DNA from: Microthrixaceae bacterium
Lineage (GTDB): Bacteria; Actinomycetota; Acidimicrobiia; Acidimicrobiales; DATDAH01
Direction of reading: 5' to 3'
Assembly (NCBI GenBank): GCA_020637195.1
Contig: JACJWK010000010.1
Span: 1 to 64,000 of the forward strand
DNA length: 64,000 nucleotides
The position numbers were made by a program, and so were the translations under genes. This document shows, piece by piece, positions 56,326-64,000 of the stretch (positions are counted from its first letter, which is position 1; every line of letters starts with the position of its first letter). The notes beneath the pieces are model-generated. The model did not search any database. It saw only the letters and a list, made by a program, of their open reading frames with translations, and was not told the DNA's origin.

Positions 56326-58107
56326 CTACACCGACCCCCCGCCTCCGCCACCGGCCGCGTCCGGGTGGACCTCGAGACCGCCGTCGACCTCGCGAACGAC
56401 CAGCCCGACGTCGCCCAGCCCGACCCGGGTGCCGTCCGGCGGCGCGACCGCGCCCGGGACGGGCGACCCGTCGGGAGCGACGACGATCGGGGCGCCGTAG
56501 CGACGGCGCAGGTCCGCCACGACCGGCGCCAGGGCGCCCGAGTCGCTGCGGCACACCACGAGGTCGAGACGGGCGACACCGGCCGTGCGCAGTCCCGCCA
56601 GCAGGTCGCCCTCGTCGACCCGGCCGCTGAGGACGAGGACCACGCGCCCGCCCCCACGCCAGAGGTCCGCCCCGTCGGCGGGCCGGCCGTGGGGCGGTGG
56701 CGTCCCCAGCCGCAGCACCAGGCCCGGGAGGACCAGGGCACCGACCAGGAGGACAACACCACCGGCCACCAGCGCCGACCGGTGCCGGCGTCGGCCCACC
56801 GTGACGGCCCCGCCGCCGGCCACGGCCGCGACCAGCTCCGTCGCGCCGAGCTGCCCCAGGGGCACCCCGACCGCGACGCGGGCGACGCCGGCCACCCAGC
56901 CGACCAGCAGCCGCGTGGGCAGGTGCACCAGGTCGGCGACGGCGGGCACGGCACCGGCGAGCAGGCCCGCGGTCATCCCCCACGTCGTGAGCGGGCCCGC
57001 CGCCGGGACGGCGAGCAGGTTGGCCGCGGGCGCCACCACGGGCAGGTCCCCGAAGGTGGACAGCAGGACCGGGGCCACACCGAGCTGGGCGCCCAGTCCG
57101 ACCGAGAGCGCCTCCGCGAGCGGGCGCGGGCCCGGCAGCGCCCGCTCCAGTGGCCCGGCGAGCGCCACGATCCCCAACGAGGCCGCCACCGAGAGCCGGA
57201 ACCCGACCGAGACGACGAGGAGCGGGTCGACGAGCACCAGCCCGGCGACGGCGAGGGACAGCACCCGCAGGCTCGTGGCCTCCCGCCCCCGAGTGGCGGC
57301 CAACGTGGCGATCGCCGCCATCGCGGTCGCCCGCAGGACCGAGGGCTCGAAGCGGGTGAGCAGCGCGAAGAACGCCAGCAGCGCCAGGGTCGCGACGAAG
57401 CGGCTCCGCAGGCCCAGGCGCCGCAGCGCGGGGGCGAACAGGGCGAGCACGAACGCCACGTTCTGCCCGGACACGGCCAGCAGGTGCATGAGCCCGGCTC
57501 CGCGGAAGTCGTCGGTCACGAGCTCGGACCGCCCCCGGTCGTCCCCCAGCACGAAGCCGAGGAAGAGGGCCCGGGTGTCGTCGGGCAGGTCGGCGGCGCC
57601 CCGGGCGAGCAGCCGGTGCAGCCGATTGGCCGCCTGCACCGGCGGCGTCCCGGGACGCCACCCTTCGACGACGTCGATCTCCAGGCGGCCCGACAGGTGG
57701 CGCGCCACCTGCCACGCGCCCGGGTCGGTGAGCGGTCGCAGCCGGCCGGTGACGAGGACCTGCTCTCCGCTGAGCCGCGCCCGGAGCGATCCCGAGGCGC
57801 CGCCGCGCGCCCACGCCTCGACGTGGCGCCGACCCAGGCGGACCTCGACCTGGACGCCCGAGGCGACGGGCGACGGGTCGGTGAGCAGGGTCACCCATCC
57901 GTGATGCCGGCCGGCGGGGGCCGGGGCGAGACCCCGATGGGCGGCGGCGCCCCACGTGCTGGCGAGCGCCGCGGCGAGCAGCACCAGCGCCACCGGGCGC
58001 CGCCAGCGCACCAGGCCGACGGCGAGCGCGGCCAGGACCGGCCCGGGCACCGGCCGGGCGAGCGTGGCGCCGGCCACGACACCCACGGCCAGCGCGACGG
58101 CGGCCAC
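56326..58107 (-). CDS. comEC: ComEC/Rec2-like competence channel with degenerate C-terminal domain
   Basis: 593 residues from a GTG at 58107; the frame is open upstream but over the divergent gene. N-terminal helices and OB-like DUF4131 region, then the Competence domain (GAGLMHLLAVSGQNVAFVLAL, ~8 helices). The last ~110 residues occupy the place of the metallo-beta-lactamase domain but lack its His-rich metal motif: DLVVCRSDSG stands where HGDxDH is expected. The channel for DNA uptake may be intact while the nuclease part is not. Separated from comEA by a gene on the other strand. Confidence 0.87.
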   Translation of the reverse strand: MAAVALAVGVVAGATLARPVPGPVLAALAVGLVRWRRPVALVLLAAALASTWGAAAHRGLAPAPAGRHHGWVTLLTDPSPVASGVQVEVRLGRRHVEAWARGGASGSLRARLSGEQVLVTGRLRPLTDPGAWQVARHLSGRLEIDVVEGWRPGTPPVQAANRLHRLLARGAADLPDDTRALFLGFVLGDDRGRSELVTDDFRGAGLMHLLAVSGQNVAFVLALFAPALRRLGLRSRFVATLALLAFFALLTRFEPSVLRATAMAAIATLAATRGREATSLRVLSLAVAGLVLVDPLLVVSVGFRLSVAASLGIVALAGPLERALPGPRPLAEALSVGLGAQLGVAPVLLSTFGDLPVVAPAANLLAVPAAGPLTTWGMTAGLLAGAVPAVADLVHLPTRLLVGWVAGVARVAVGVPLGQLGATELVAAVAGGGAVTVGRRRHRSALVAGGVVLLVGALVLPGLVLRLGTPPPHGRPADGADLWRGGGRVVLVLSGRVDEGDLLAGLRTAGVARLDLVVCRSDSGALAPVVADLRRRYGAPIVVAPDGSPVPGAVAPPDGTRVGLGDVGLVVREVDGGLEVHPDAAGGGGGGSV

Positions 58108-58142
58108 ATCGGGACGTCCGGCCCACGGCCTCGGGCGGCCTC

Positions 58143-58148
58143 TACCAT
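58143..58148 (+). promoter_or_regulatory. Candidate -10 element (TACCAT), leaderless start
   Basis: TACCAT ends 7 bases before the GTG at 58156. Confidence 0.4.
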
Positions 58149-58155
58149 CGCCGGG

Positions 58156-58608
58156 GTGAGCACCCGTGCCCGCCGGAGCCGGGAGGGCCCCGCGCCCGGC
58201 TCCGTCGTGGCCCGCCCGGGCCGGATCCGGCTGCTCGGGCCCCTGGCGGCGCTGTTGCTGCCGACCGCGCTGCTCGGCCTCGCCGCGGCGATCTTCTTCG
58301 GCTACCCGTGCGAGGGATCGGCCTGCGTGCGGCCCTCGCTCGTGTCGTACTTCCTCGTGCTGCTGGCGGCCCCCACCGCGTTGCTCGCCGGCCTGCCCTG
58401 GTTCCTGCACCCGCTCAACGTCGGGCTCACGGTGGTGTCGAGCGTGGTGCTCTGGGTGGCGCTCGGGCGGTGGTCGGCCCGCCGGGCCACCGAGGACGTC
58501 GACGCCGGCTGGCGGGCCTACGTGGCGGAGCTCGCCCTCGTGCTCGCCGGGATCTGGGGCGGCATCGTGGTCGGCCTCGCCGTCGTGGGGCTGTGGCTGT
58601 CGCACTGA
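58156..58608 (+). CDS. Small integral membrane protein
   Basis: 150 residues from a GTG at 58156. Three or four hydrophobic segments (LLGPLAALLLPTALLGLAAAI, FLVLLAAPTALLAGLPWFL, VGLTVVSSVVLWVAL, ALVLAGIWGGIVVGLAVVGLW) and a cysteine pair CEGSAC after the first. No known family. It lies between comEA and comEC, on the opposite strand to both. Confidence 0.75.
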   Translation: MSTRARRSREGPAPGSVVARPGRIRLLGPLAALLLPTALLGLAAAIFFGYPCEGSACVRPSLVSYFLVLLAAPTALLAGLPWFLHPLNVGLTVVSSVVLWVALGRWSARRATEDVDAGWRAYVAELALVLAGIWGGIVVGLAVVGLWLSH

Positions 58609-58624
58609 CGCGCCCTCGGCCGGA

Positions 58625-59335
58625 TCACACCACGACGAGGTCACGCAGCTCGGCCAGCTTGGCGTCGCCGATGCCCCGCACGTCGAGCAGCTGATCGACC
58701 GAGGTGAAGGGCCCGTGCTCGGCGCGGTGGTCCAAGATGGCCTGCGCCGTCGCCGGGCCGACGCCGGGCAGGGTGTCGAGCTGCTCGAGCGTGGCGGTGT
58801 TGAGGTTCACCGGTTGGCCGGCCGTGCCGGCCGGGTCGCCGGACGGCCCGCCCCCGCCCGCGCCGGTGGCGCCGACCGCCACCGGGGGCACGGTCTGGCC
58901 GACCGCGGGGACGAACACCCGCTCGCCGTCGACCACCGGCGCGGCGAAGTTGATCCGGGCCCGGTCCGCCCGCTCGGTCAACCCGCCCGCGGCCGCCACG
59001 ACGTCCGCGATGCGCGCGCCGGTGGGCACCTCCTGCACCCCGGGCCGCCGCACCTCGCCCAGGACGTCCACCACGAGCACGCCGGGCGGCGCGGTGGTGG
59101 CGACCGGGGACGGGCCGGCCGTGGTCGACGCCCGGGGCAGGGTCAGCTCGGGATCGGGGGCCGCGGGACGGGGCCACAGGACGAGCAGTGCCAGGGCCGC
59201 GGCGGCGGTCAGGGCGAGGCCGGCGAGGAGCCGGGGCGCGGTCACGCCACCGGTGAGCTCGTCCAGTCGGTCTCGCAGACCGAGGCGGGCCGGCGGGCGC
59301 GTGGGGTCGCCGAACGGCGCGACGGGATCGGGCAT
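58625..59335 (-). CDS. comEA: ComEA-like DNA-binding protein
   Basis: 236 residues. One transmembrane helix (LLAGLALTAAAALALLVLW), an SLBB domain (VVDVLGEVRRPGVQEVPTG) and a C-terminal tandem helix-hairpin-helix (NLNTATLEQLDTLPGVGPATA, DVRGIGDAKLAEL). It binds incoming DNA at the outer face of the membrane and passes it to ComEC. Confidence 0.92.
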   Translation of the reverse strand: MPDPVAPFGDPTRPPARLGLRDRLDELTGGVTAPRLLAGLALTAAAALALLVLWPRPAAPDPELTLPRASTTAGPSPVATTAPPGVLVVDVLGEVRRPGVQEVPTGARIADVVAAAGGLTERADRARINFAAPVVDGERVFVPAVGQTVPPVAVGATGAGGGGPSGDPAGTAGQPVNLNTATLEQLDTLPGVGPATAQAILDHRAEHGPFTSVDQLLDVRGIGDAKLAELRDLVVV

Positions 59336-59345
59336 GGGTCCTCCC

Positions 59346-59394
59346 GGGGAGGGCGGGGCTCGGGAGGGGAAGGGAGGGCGGGGGCCGGGAGGGG
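59346..59394 (+). repeat. G-run tract upstream of comEA, possible G-quadruplex
   Basis: About ten runs of three to five G within 49 bases, including a 12-base direct repeat (CGGGAGGGGAAG at 59361 and 59386). It is on the plus strand, the template strand of comEA, which starts at 59335. Confidence 0.5.
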
Positions 59395-59428
59395 AAGCGA
59401 GAGCCAGCCGCCGGCGCCGGCCCGGCGC

Positions 59429-60148
59429 TCAGTACAGCTGGGCGGTGAGCCGCTTACGGTACTCGGCGGTCCGGGGGTCGTCAGCCCCCATCACGTCGAG
59501 CAGGTCCACGTACTCCTGGCGGGCCTCGTCGTCGTGCTTCACCCGGTCGAGCAGCGCGTCGAGGGTGGCGGTCACGTCGTCGCCCGTCGGGGCGCCGGTG
59601 CGGGCCAAGGCGGCGATCCGGCGGGTCTCGGGCGTCTCGGGGATGCGGGCCAGCAGCGCCAGCGCCTCCTCGGCGCGGTCGTCGCCGGGCGCCTCCTCCT
59701 CGGACACCAGCAACTCGGCCAGGGCCAGCACCGCGGGCTCGTGGCCGGGGTCCAGCTCGAGTGCCTTGCGCAGCGACGGCTCGTCACCGGCGGCCACGAG
59801 CGCGGTCAGCTCGTTCTCCTCGTCGGTCGGCAGCAGGCCCTGGACGAAAGCCGTGACCGCGTCGCGGCCCTGGGCACCCACGAAGCTGTCCACCACCTGC
59901 CCACCCTTCAGGCCGAACACCGCGGGGATCCCCTGGACGCGGAAGGCCTGGGCGACCTGGGGGTTGTCGTCGACGTTGACCTTGGCCAGCACCACCTGGC
60001 CGCCGGTGGCACCGACCGCCTCCTCCAGGAGCGGCCCGAGCTGCTGGCACGGCCCGCACCAGGGCGCCCACAGGTCCACCACGACGGGCTGGCTCTGGGA
60101 CCGCTCGAGGACCTCGGTTCCGAACGTGGCATCGGTGACGTCGACCAT
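59429..60148 (-). CDS. Thioredoxin-domain co-chaperone (CnoX/YbbN-like)
   Basis: 239 residues from the ATG at 60148. Thioredoxin fold with active site WAPWCGPCQQLGP, followed by a C-terminal helical TPR-like part (DEPSLRKALELDPGHEPAVLALAELL). With an intact CGPC it may be redox-active, unlike E. coli YbbN. It probably binds unfolded or oxidised clients. Divergent from the phosphotransferase. Confidence 0.87.
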   Translation of the reverse strand: MVDVTDATFGTEVLERSQSQPVVVDLWAPWCGPCQQLGPLLEEAVGATGGQVVLAKVNVDDNPQVAQAFRVQGIPAVFGLKGGQVVDSFVGAQGRDAVTAFVQGLLPTDEENELTALVAAGDEPSLRKALELDPGHEPAVLALAELLVSEEEAPGDDRAEEALALLARIPETPETRRIAALARTGAPTGDDVTATLDALLDRVKHDDEARQEYVDLLDVMGADDPRTAEYRKRLTAQLY

Positions 60149-60274
60149 GGGCCGTGCAACGACGGGGCCGCGGCCGGCATTCCCGGTAGGTTGGCCGCGA
60201 CCGAGTCCTGCGCGAGCGAGTCGCGCAGGCGATCCGGAGCGCGCAACCGAGGACTGCACCGTGGAGAGGGGCCG

Positions 60275-61312
60275 ATGAGCCACGACGTCGAGGGAGTGGA
60301 CGCCGAGCGGGTGACCGCGTGGTTCGCCGAGCACGTCCCCGAGGCCGTCGCCCCCCTCACGTTCGACCTGATCGCGGGCGGCCACTCCAACCTGACCTAC
60401 CGCGTCGCCGGGGCCGGCGCCGGGGCCTGGGTCCTGCGCCGCCCCCCGCTCGGCCAGGTCCTCGCCACGGCCCACGACATGGGACGCGAGCACGCCATCC
60501 TCAGCGCCCTCGGCCCCACGGACGTGCCGGTCCCGACCACACGGGGGCTGTGCACGGACGAGGCCGTCAACGGCGCACCGTTCTACGTCATGGACTTCGT
60601 CGACGGCCGGGTGGTGCGCAACGGCGCGCTCGCCCGGGCCCTGACCGACGACCAGCGGGCGACGGCCGGGCGCTCGGTGGTCGACGTGCTCGCCCGCATC
60701 CACGCGGTCGACGTCGACGCGGTCGGCCTCGGCGACCTGGGCCGCAGGCAGGACTACGTCGCCCGCCAGCTGAAGCGCTGGAACGGGCAGCTCGAGAAGT
60801 CCAAGACCCGCGACCTGGCGGTGATGGAGCAGGTGCACGACGAGCTGGCGGCCACCATCCCGGCCCAGCGCCGCACCGGCATCGTGCACGGCGACTACCG
60901 GCTCGACAACTGCCTGCTCGACGACTCCGGTGCCGTCGCCGCGGTCCTCGACTGGGAGATCTGCACCCTGGGCGACCCCATGGCCGATCTCGGCCTGCTC
61001 CTCGTGTACTGGACCGAGCCGGGCGACGAGCACGAGGTGCCGCCGGACGCCCCCACCGCCGTCGGCGGCTTCCCGAGCCGTGACGAGCTGCTGACCCGGT
61101 ACGCCGAGGCGTCGGGGGCCGACGTGTCGGGGATCGACTACTTCGTGGCCTTCGGGTACTGGAAGCTGGCCTGCATCGTCGAGGGCGTGTACGCCCGCTA
61201 CGTGGGCGGCTCCATGGGCACCAAGGGCTCCGAGCGCGACTTCGAGCCCTTCGCCCGGATGGTCGACGCGTTGGCCGACGCGGCCGCGGCCGCCCTCGGG
61301 CGGACGGGCTGA
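60275..61312 (+). CDS. APH-fold phosphotransferase (ACAD10/FadE-associated type)
   Basis: 345 residues from the ATG at 60275 with GGAGAGGGG upstream. Aminoglycoside-phosphotransferase fold: GGHSNLTYRV, catalytic HGDYRLDNCLLDD and metal-binding DWEICTLGDPMADLG. This subtype is usually linked to acyl-CoA dehydrogenases and may phosphorylate hydroxyacyl-CoA or small alcohols. A TAGGTT at 60186-60191 could be its -10. Confidence 0.88.
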   Translation: MSHDVEGVDAERVTAWFAEHVPEAVAPLTFDLIAGGHSNLTYRVAGAGAGAWVLRRPPLGQVLATAHDMGREHAILSALGPTDVPVPTTRGLCTDEAVNGAPFYVMDFVDGRVVRNGALARALTDDQRATAGRSVVDVLARIHAVDVDAVGLGDLGRRQDYVARQLKRWNGQLEKSKTRDLAVMEQVHDELAATIPAQRRTGIVHGDYRLDNCLLDDSGAVAAVLDWEICTLGDPMADLGLLLVYWTEPGDEHEVPPDAPTAVGGFPSRDELLTRYAEASGADVSGIDYFVAFGYWKLACIVEGVYARYVGGSMGTKGSERDFEPFARMVDALADAAAAALGRTG

Positions 61313-61323
61313 GGGCCGGGCCG

Positions 61324-62205
61324 GTGGCGCTCTACGAGATCCACGAGCGCGTCGAGCTCGACTCGCCCGCGCTGGTCATGGCCCTCGAGGGCTGGATCGA
61401 CGCCGGCGGCGGTGCCGCGCGCGCCACCACCGCGCTCACCGACGCGCTCGACTCGGTGCTGCTCGCGTCGTTCGACGCGGACGCCCTCCTCGACCACCGG
61501 GCCCGGCGCCCGATGATGGAGCTCGTCGACGGCGTCAACACGGGGCTCACCTGGCCGGGCATCGAGCTGCGGGCGGCCACCGACGGCGCCGGGCGCGACC
61601 TGCTGCTGCTCGTCGGCGCCGAGCCCGACCACACGTGGCGCGCCTTCAGCGCCGCCGCGGTCGACCTCGCCCTCGACTTCGGGACGCGCCTCGTCCTCGG
61701 CCTCGGCGCCTACCCGGCACCGGTGCCCCACACCCGCCCCACCCTCCTGGCCTCCACCGCCACCTCGCCCGAGCTCGCGCAACGGGTGGGCTCGATCGGA
61801 GGGACGCTCAGCGTGCCGGCCGGCGTGCAGGCGGCCATCGAACGCCAGTGCGCCGAGGTCGGGGTCCCCGCCGTCGGCCTGTGGGCCCAGGTCCCCCACT
61901 ACGCCGCCGCGATGCCGTATCCGGCCGCTGCCGCGGCGCTGGTCGACGGCCTGGCCGAGGTCGGCGGGCTCACCCTCGACAGCCAGCAGCTCCACGACGA
62001 GGCCGCGGCCACGCGGATGCGGCTCGACGCGCTCGTGGCCGAGAGCGACGAGCACCGCGAGCTCGTGGCGCAGCTCGAGGCCCACGTGGACGCGCAGGCC
62101 CGTGGGGAGTGGGTCGAGGGCGACGAGGACGCTCCCCTCGAGCTCCAGTCGGGCGACGAGCTCGCCGCCGAGCTCGAGCGCTTCCTCCGGGACCAGGACG
62201 GCTGA
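61324..62205 (+). CDS. PAC2-family protein
   Basis: 293 residues from a GTG at 61324, 11 bases after the phosphotransferase stop. PAC2 fold: ALVMALEGWIDAGGGA, LLLLVGAEPDHTW, and a helical C-terminus. The family is related to the proteasome-assembly chaperone 2 and is common in actinobacteria; the bacterial function is unclear. Likely co-transcribed with the upstream gene. Confidence 0.87.
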   Translation: MALYEIHERVELDSPALVMALEGWIDAGGGAARATTALTDALDSVLLASFDADALLDHRARRPMMELVDGVNTGLTWPGIELRAATDGAGRDLLLLVGAEPDHTWRAFSAAAVDLALDFGTRLVLGLGAYPAPVPHTRPTLLASTATSPELAQRVGSIGGTLSVPAGVQAAIERQCAEVGVPAVGLWAQVPHYAAAMPYPAAAAALVDGLAEVGGLTLDSQQLHDEAAATRMRLDALVAESDEHRELVAQLEAHVDAQARGEWVEGDEDAPLELQSGDELAAELERFLRDQDG

Positions 62206-62211
62206 TCGGGG

Positions 62212-63921
62212 TCAGCGGGCCGGGGACGGGTACTCCGGCGGCGCCTCGGACTCGGGGGGCTCCTCGTAGATCGTGACCGCCCCGTCCGGATCGAACAGCC
62301 CGAGCGCCTCGTCGGGCCACTCGTCGGGCAGGTATCGGACCCCGCCGTCGACGAACTCGTACATCCCCGCCGCCACGTCGCCGCGCTCGTCGGGCCCCTC
62401 GGCGTCCGGGTTCCACCACACGAGGGTCGTGTCGTCGATGCCGAGCCAGTCGGTGCCCGGCCAGATGCCCTTGTCGCCCCAGCTGAGCGAGGGCTGGGTG
62501 ACCGCCGACGGGGTCGGCTGGCCGGCGAAGATGGCGTCGCGGAAGCTCTGGCGGGTCAGGTTCGGGCCGACGCCCTGGACGACGTTGTAGAAGGTGTTGA
62601 GCTGGGCCGAGAGCAGGGCGACCGTGTCGTCCGCCGGTGGCTCCTCGCCGAAGTACCACTCGTAGAGGAAGGCGCTCCCCTGGGTCGAGGGATCGGTCTT
62701 GGCCGCGCCGGTGATGACGCCCATCGCGTGGGCCCACTGCTCCTGGTCGTAGGTGCGGGCGAACACGTTGGTGTCCACCAGGACCGATGCCGGGGTGATG
62801 ATCCACTCCGGGAAGTAGTCCTGCGCCGTCGCCTCCCGGGTGAGCTCTCGCGGGGCCACCGGGTCGCCGACGAAGATCACCGACGTGACCCCGGCGTCTT
62901 TGAGCTTGGCGATGACGTTGGGGGCGGAGGTCTGGAGCGTGACCGGGCTGTCGTAGGCGACCTCCTCGGCGAGCGTGATCCCCTGCTCGTCGAGGCGCTC
63001 CTCGAAGGTGTCGAGGGCCTCGTCGGAGTTCTCGATCGAGTCGAGGTACACGAGCCCGAACTGCCGCTCCTGGTCGGCGAGGTCGTCGCCGGCGAACTCC
63101 GCCGGCCGGCCCGCGAGCTGCGAGCCGAGGAACGCCGCCGTGTGGTACTGGCCCTGCTCGTTGTTCATGGTGACCGTGAGCAGGTACGGGTCGGCCTCCT
63201 CGTAGAAGGACTGCGGCTGGGTCGGGCCGCACTGCAGGCACGAGACCCCCCGGGCGGCGAGCTCCTCCTCGAACGCGGCGGTGAGCTGCGGGCCGTTCAG
63301 GACCATGAAGGGCGCCAGGTCCTCGGCGATGGCGACTGCGTCGGCCCGGGCGGCGATCTCGTCGTCGGCGGTGCCCGTGGCCTCGTAGAACTCGAGCTCG
63401 ACCTCGCGCCCGTAGGTCTCCGCGAAGTGGCCGAAGAACTCGTTGAAGCCCTCGAGGGTGGCCCGGGTGTCCGCGGCGGTGTCGTTCGAGATGCCCTCGC
63501 TGATGAAGTCGATGATCGGGTCCACGTCGGGCGCGAGGTACCAGACCACCTTGATGCGGTCGGCGGTCACCCCCTCGTCGGTGGCGCCTCCGTTGTCCCC
63601 GGTGAACGGGGCGTAGCACTCGGGGGCGAAGAAGCTCGGGTAGGCCACCGTGCCCCGCTCGGTGTCGCAGGTGTCGGGCCAGTCCACGTCGATGCCCTCG
63701 GCCTCGGCCACGCTGAAGGGCAGCACCCCGTCGGGCAGGTCGTCGCCGACGGCACCGGCGCCGGCCGCGGTCGTCGCGGTGGACGACCCGTCGTCGTCGC
63801 CCGAGCTCAACACCAGCGCACCGCCCACGAGGGCGACCACGGCCACGATGGCCACCAACGGCCCCCAGCGGCGCAGCGCCGACCGCCCTGGACCCGCCCC
63901 CGCGTCGCTGCTCGGCAGCAT
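62212..63921 (-). CDS. ABC-type substrate-binding protein (Leu/Ile/Val-binding family)
   Basis: 569 residues from the ATG at 63921 with GGGGGAG upstream. An N-terminal hydrophobic segment (PLVAIVAVVALVGGALVL) without a lipobox Cys suggests a signal anchor. Two-lobe type I periplasmic-binding fold (IKVVWYLAPDVD, NGPQLTAAFEEEL, NVIAKLKDAGVTSVIFVGDP). The closest family binds branched-chain amino acids or amides. No permease or ATPase gene is in the window. A TAGCGT at 63971-63976 on the minus strand is a possible -10. Confidence 0.85.
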   Translation of the reverse strand: MLPSSDAGAGPGRSALRRWGPLVAIVAVVALVGGALVLSSGDDDGSSTATTAAGAGAVGDDLPDGVLPFSVAEAEGIDVDWPDTCDTERGTVAYPSFFAPECYAPFTGDNGGATDEGVTADRIKVVWYLAPDVDPIIDFISEGISNDTAADTRATLEGFNEFFGHFAETYGREVELEFYEATGTADDEIAARADAVAIAEDLAPFMVLNGPQLTAAFEEELAARGVSCLQCGPTQPQSFYEEADPYLLTVTMNNEQGQYHTAAFLGSQLAGRPAEFAGDDLADQERQFGLVYLDSIENSDEALDTFEERLDEQGITLAEEVAYDSPVTLQTSAPNVIAKLKDAGVTSVIFVGDPVAPRELTREATAQDYFPEWIITPASVLVDTNVFARTYDQEQWAHAMGVITGAAKTDPSTQGSAFLYEWYFGEEPPADDTVALLSAQLNTFYNVVQGVGPNLTRQSFRDAIFAGQPTPSAVTQPSLSWGDKGIWPGTDWLGIDDTTLVWWNPDAEGPDERGDVAAGMYEFVDGGVRYLPDEWPDEALGLFDPDGAVTIYEEPPESEAPPEYPSPAR

Positions 63922-64000
63922 GGCTCCCCCTGATGTCGCTTCGGGCCGCCCCCCGGCGACCGGTGGCCGGACGCTAGCGGACCGTGGGGACGTCGGAGCG

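Overview
This window is a very GC-rich (roughly 70% or more by eye) actinobacterial chromosome segment. The gene content fits the class Acidimicrobiia best. The evidence is a dnaG-rpoD pair with a HrdB-type sigma factor, a hrcA-dnaJ-rsmE block, BldC-like and BldD-like regulators, a FolP2-type protein, single-chain glycyl-tRNA synthetase, and small membrane proteins carrying a GWWQASDGKWYPPE-type motif that I associate with this class. The class assignment is inference; a 16S or whole-proteome comparison would settle it. I see no phage, IS element or CRISPR array.

Left part (1-20.9 kb), mostly accessory: a secreted FG-GAP plus PQQ-type sugar dehydrogenase cut by the window edge; a radical SAM protein with an N-terminal twitch domain and a PAS-like tail; a GH4 glycosidase divergent from a HAD phosphatase; an acidic protein made of seven exact 19-residue DxDGDG repeats; a methyltransferase-like protein; an M20 peptidase; a compositionally different thioesterase next to tRNA-Val; a large secreted protein with four two-cysteine repeats and an RTX tail; a Nudix/IMPase pair; a three-gene run of alpha/beta hydrolase, sulfatase and amidase; a lipoprotein; YggT; and a second secreted sugar dehydrogenase.

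Middle part (20.9-40.4 kb), mostly housekeeping: tRNA-Ile(CAU) and tRNA-Asn, the latter overlapped by a helix-turn-helix gene; rpoD, dnaG, ppdK, a methyltransferase and glyS in one direction; four small membrane proteins (two RDD, TM2, DUF4190-like); recO-uppS; a DinG-like helicase; and the tightly overlapped phoH-ybeY-CNNM-era operon with a BldC-like regulator upstream.

Right part (40.5-64 kb): a three-gene cassette (class III aminotransferase, Stf0-type sulfotransferase, SPASM radical SAM enzyme) sits inside what is otherwise a conserved actinobacterial block. The block resumes with hemW, a BldD homologue with an intact c-di-GMP motif, rsmE, dnaJ and hrcA. A lone Wzz/BY-kinase and a photolyase follow, then lepA, rpsT, holA, folP2-like, comEC (degenerate C-terminus), comEA, a thioredoxin-TPR protein, an APH-fold phosphotransferase, a PAC2 protein and an amino-acid-type ABC substrate-binding protein. 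Many genes have a TANNNT hexamer 6-10 bases before the start codon, which suggests widespread leaderless transcription.
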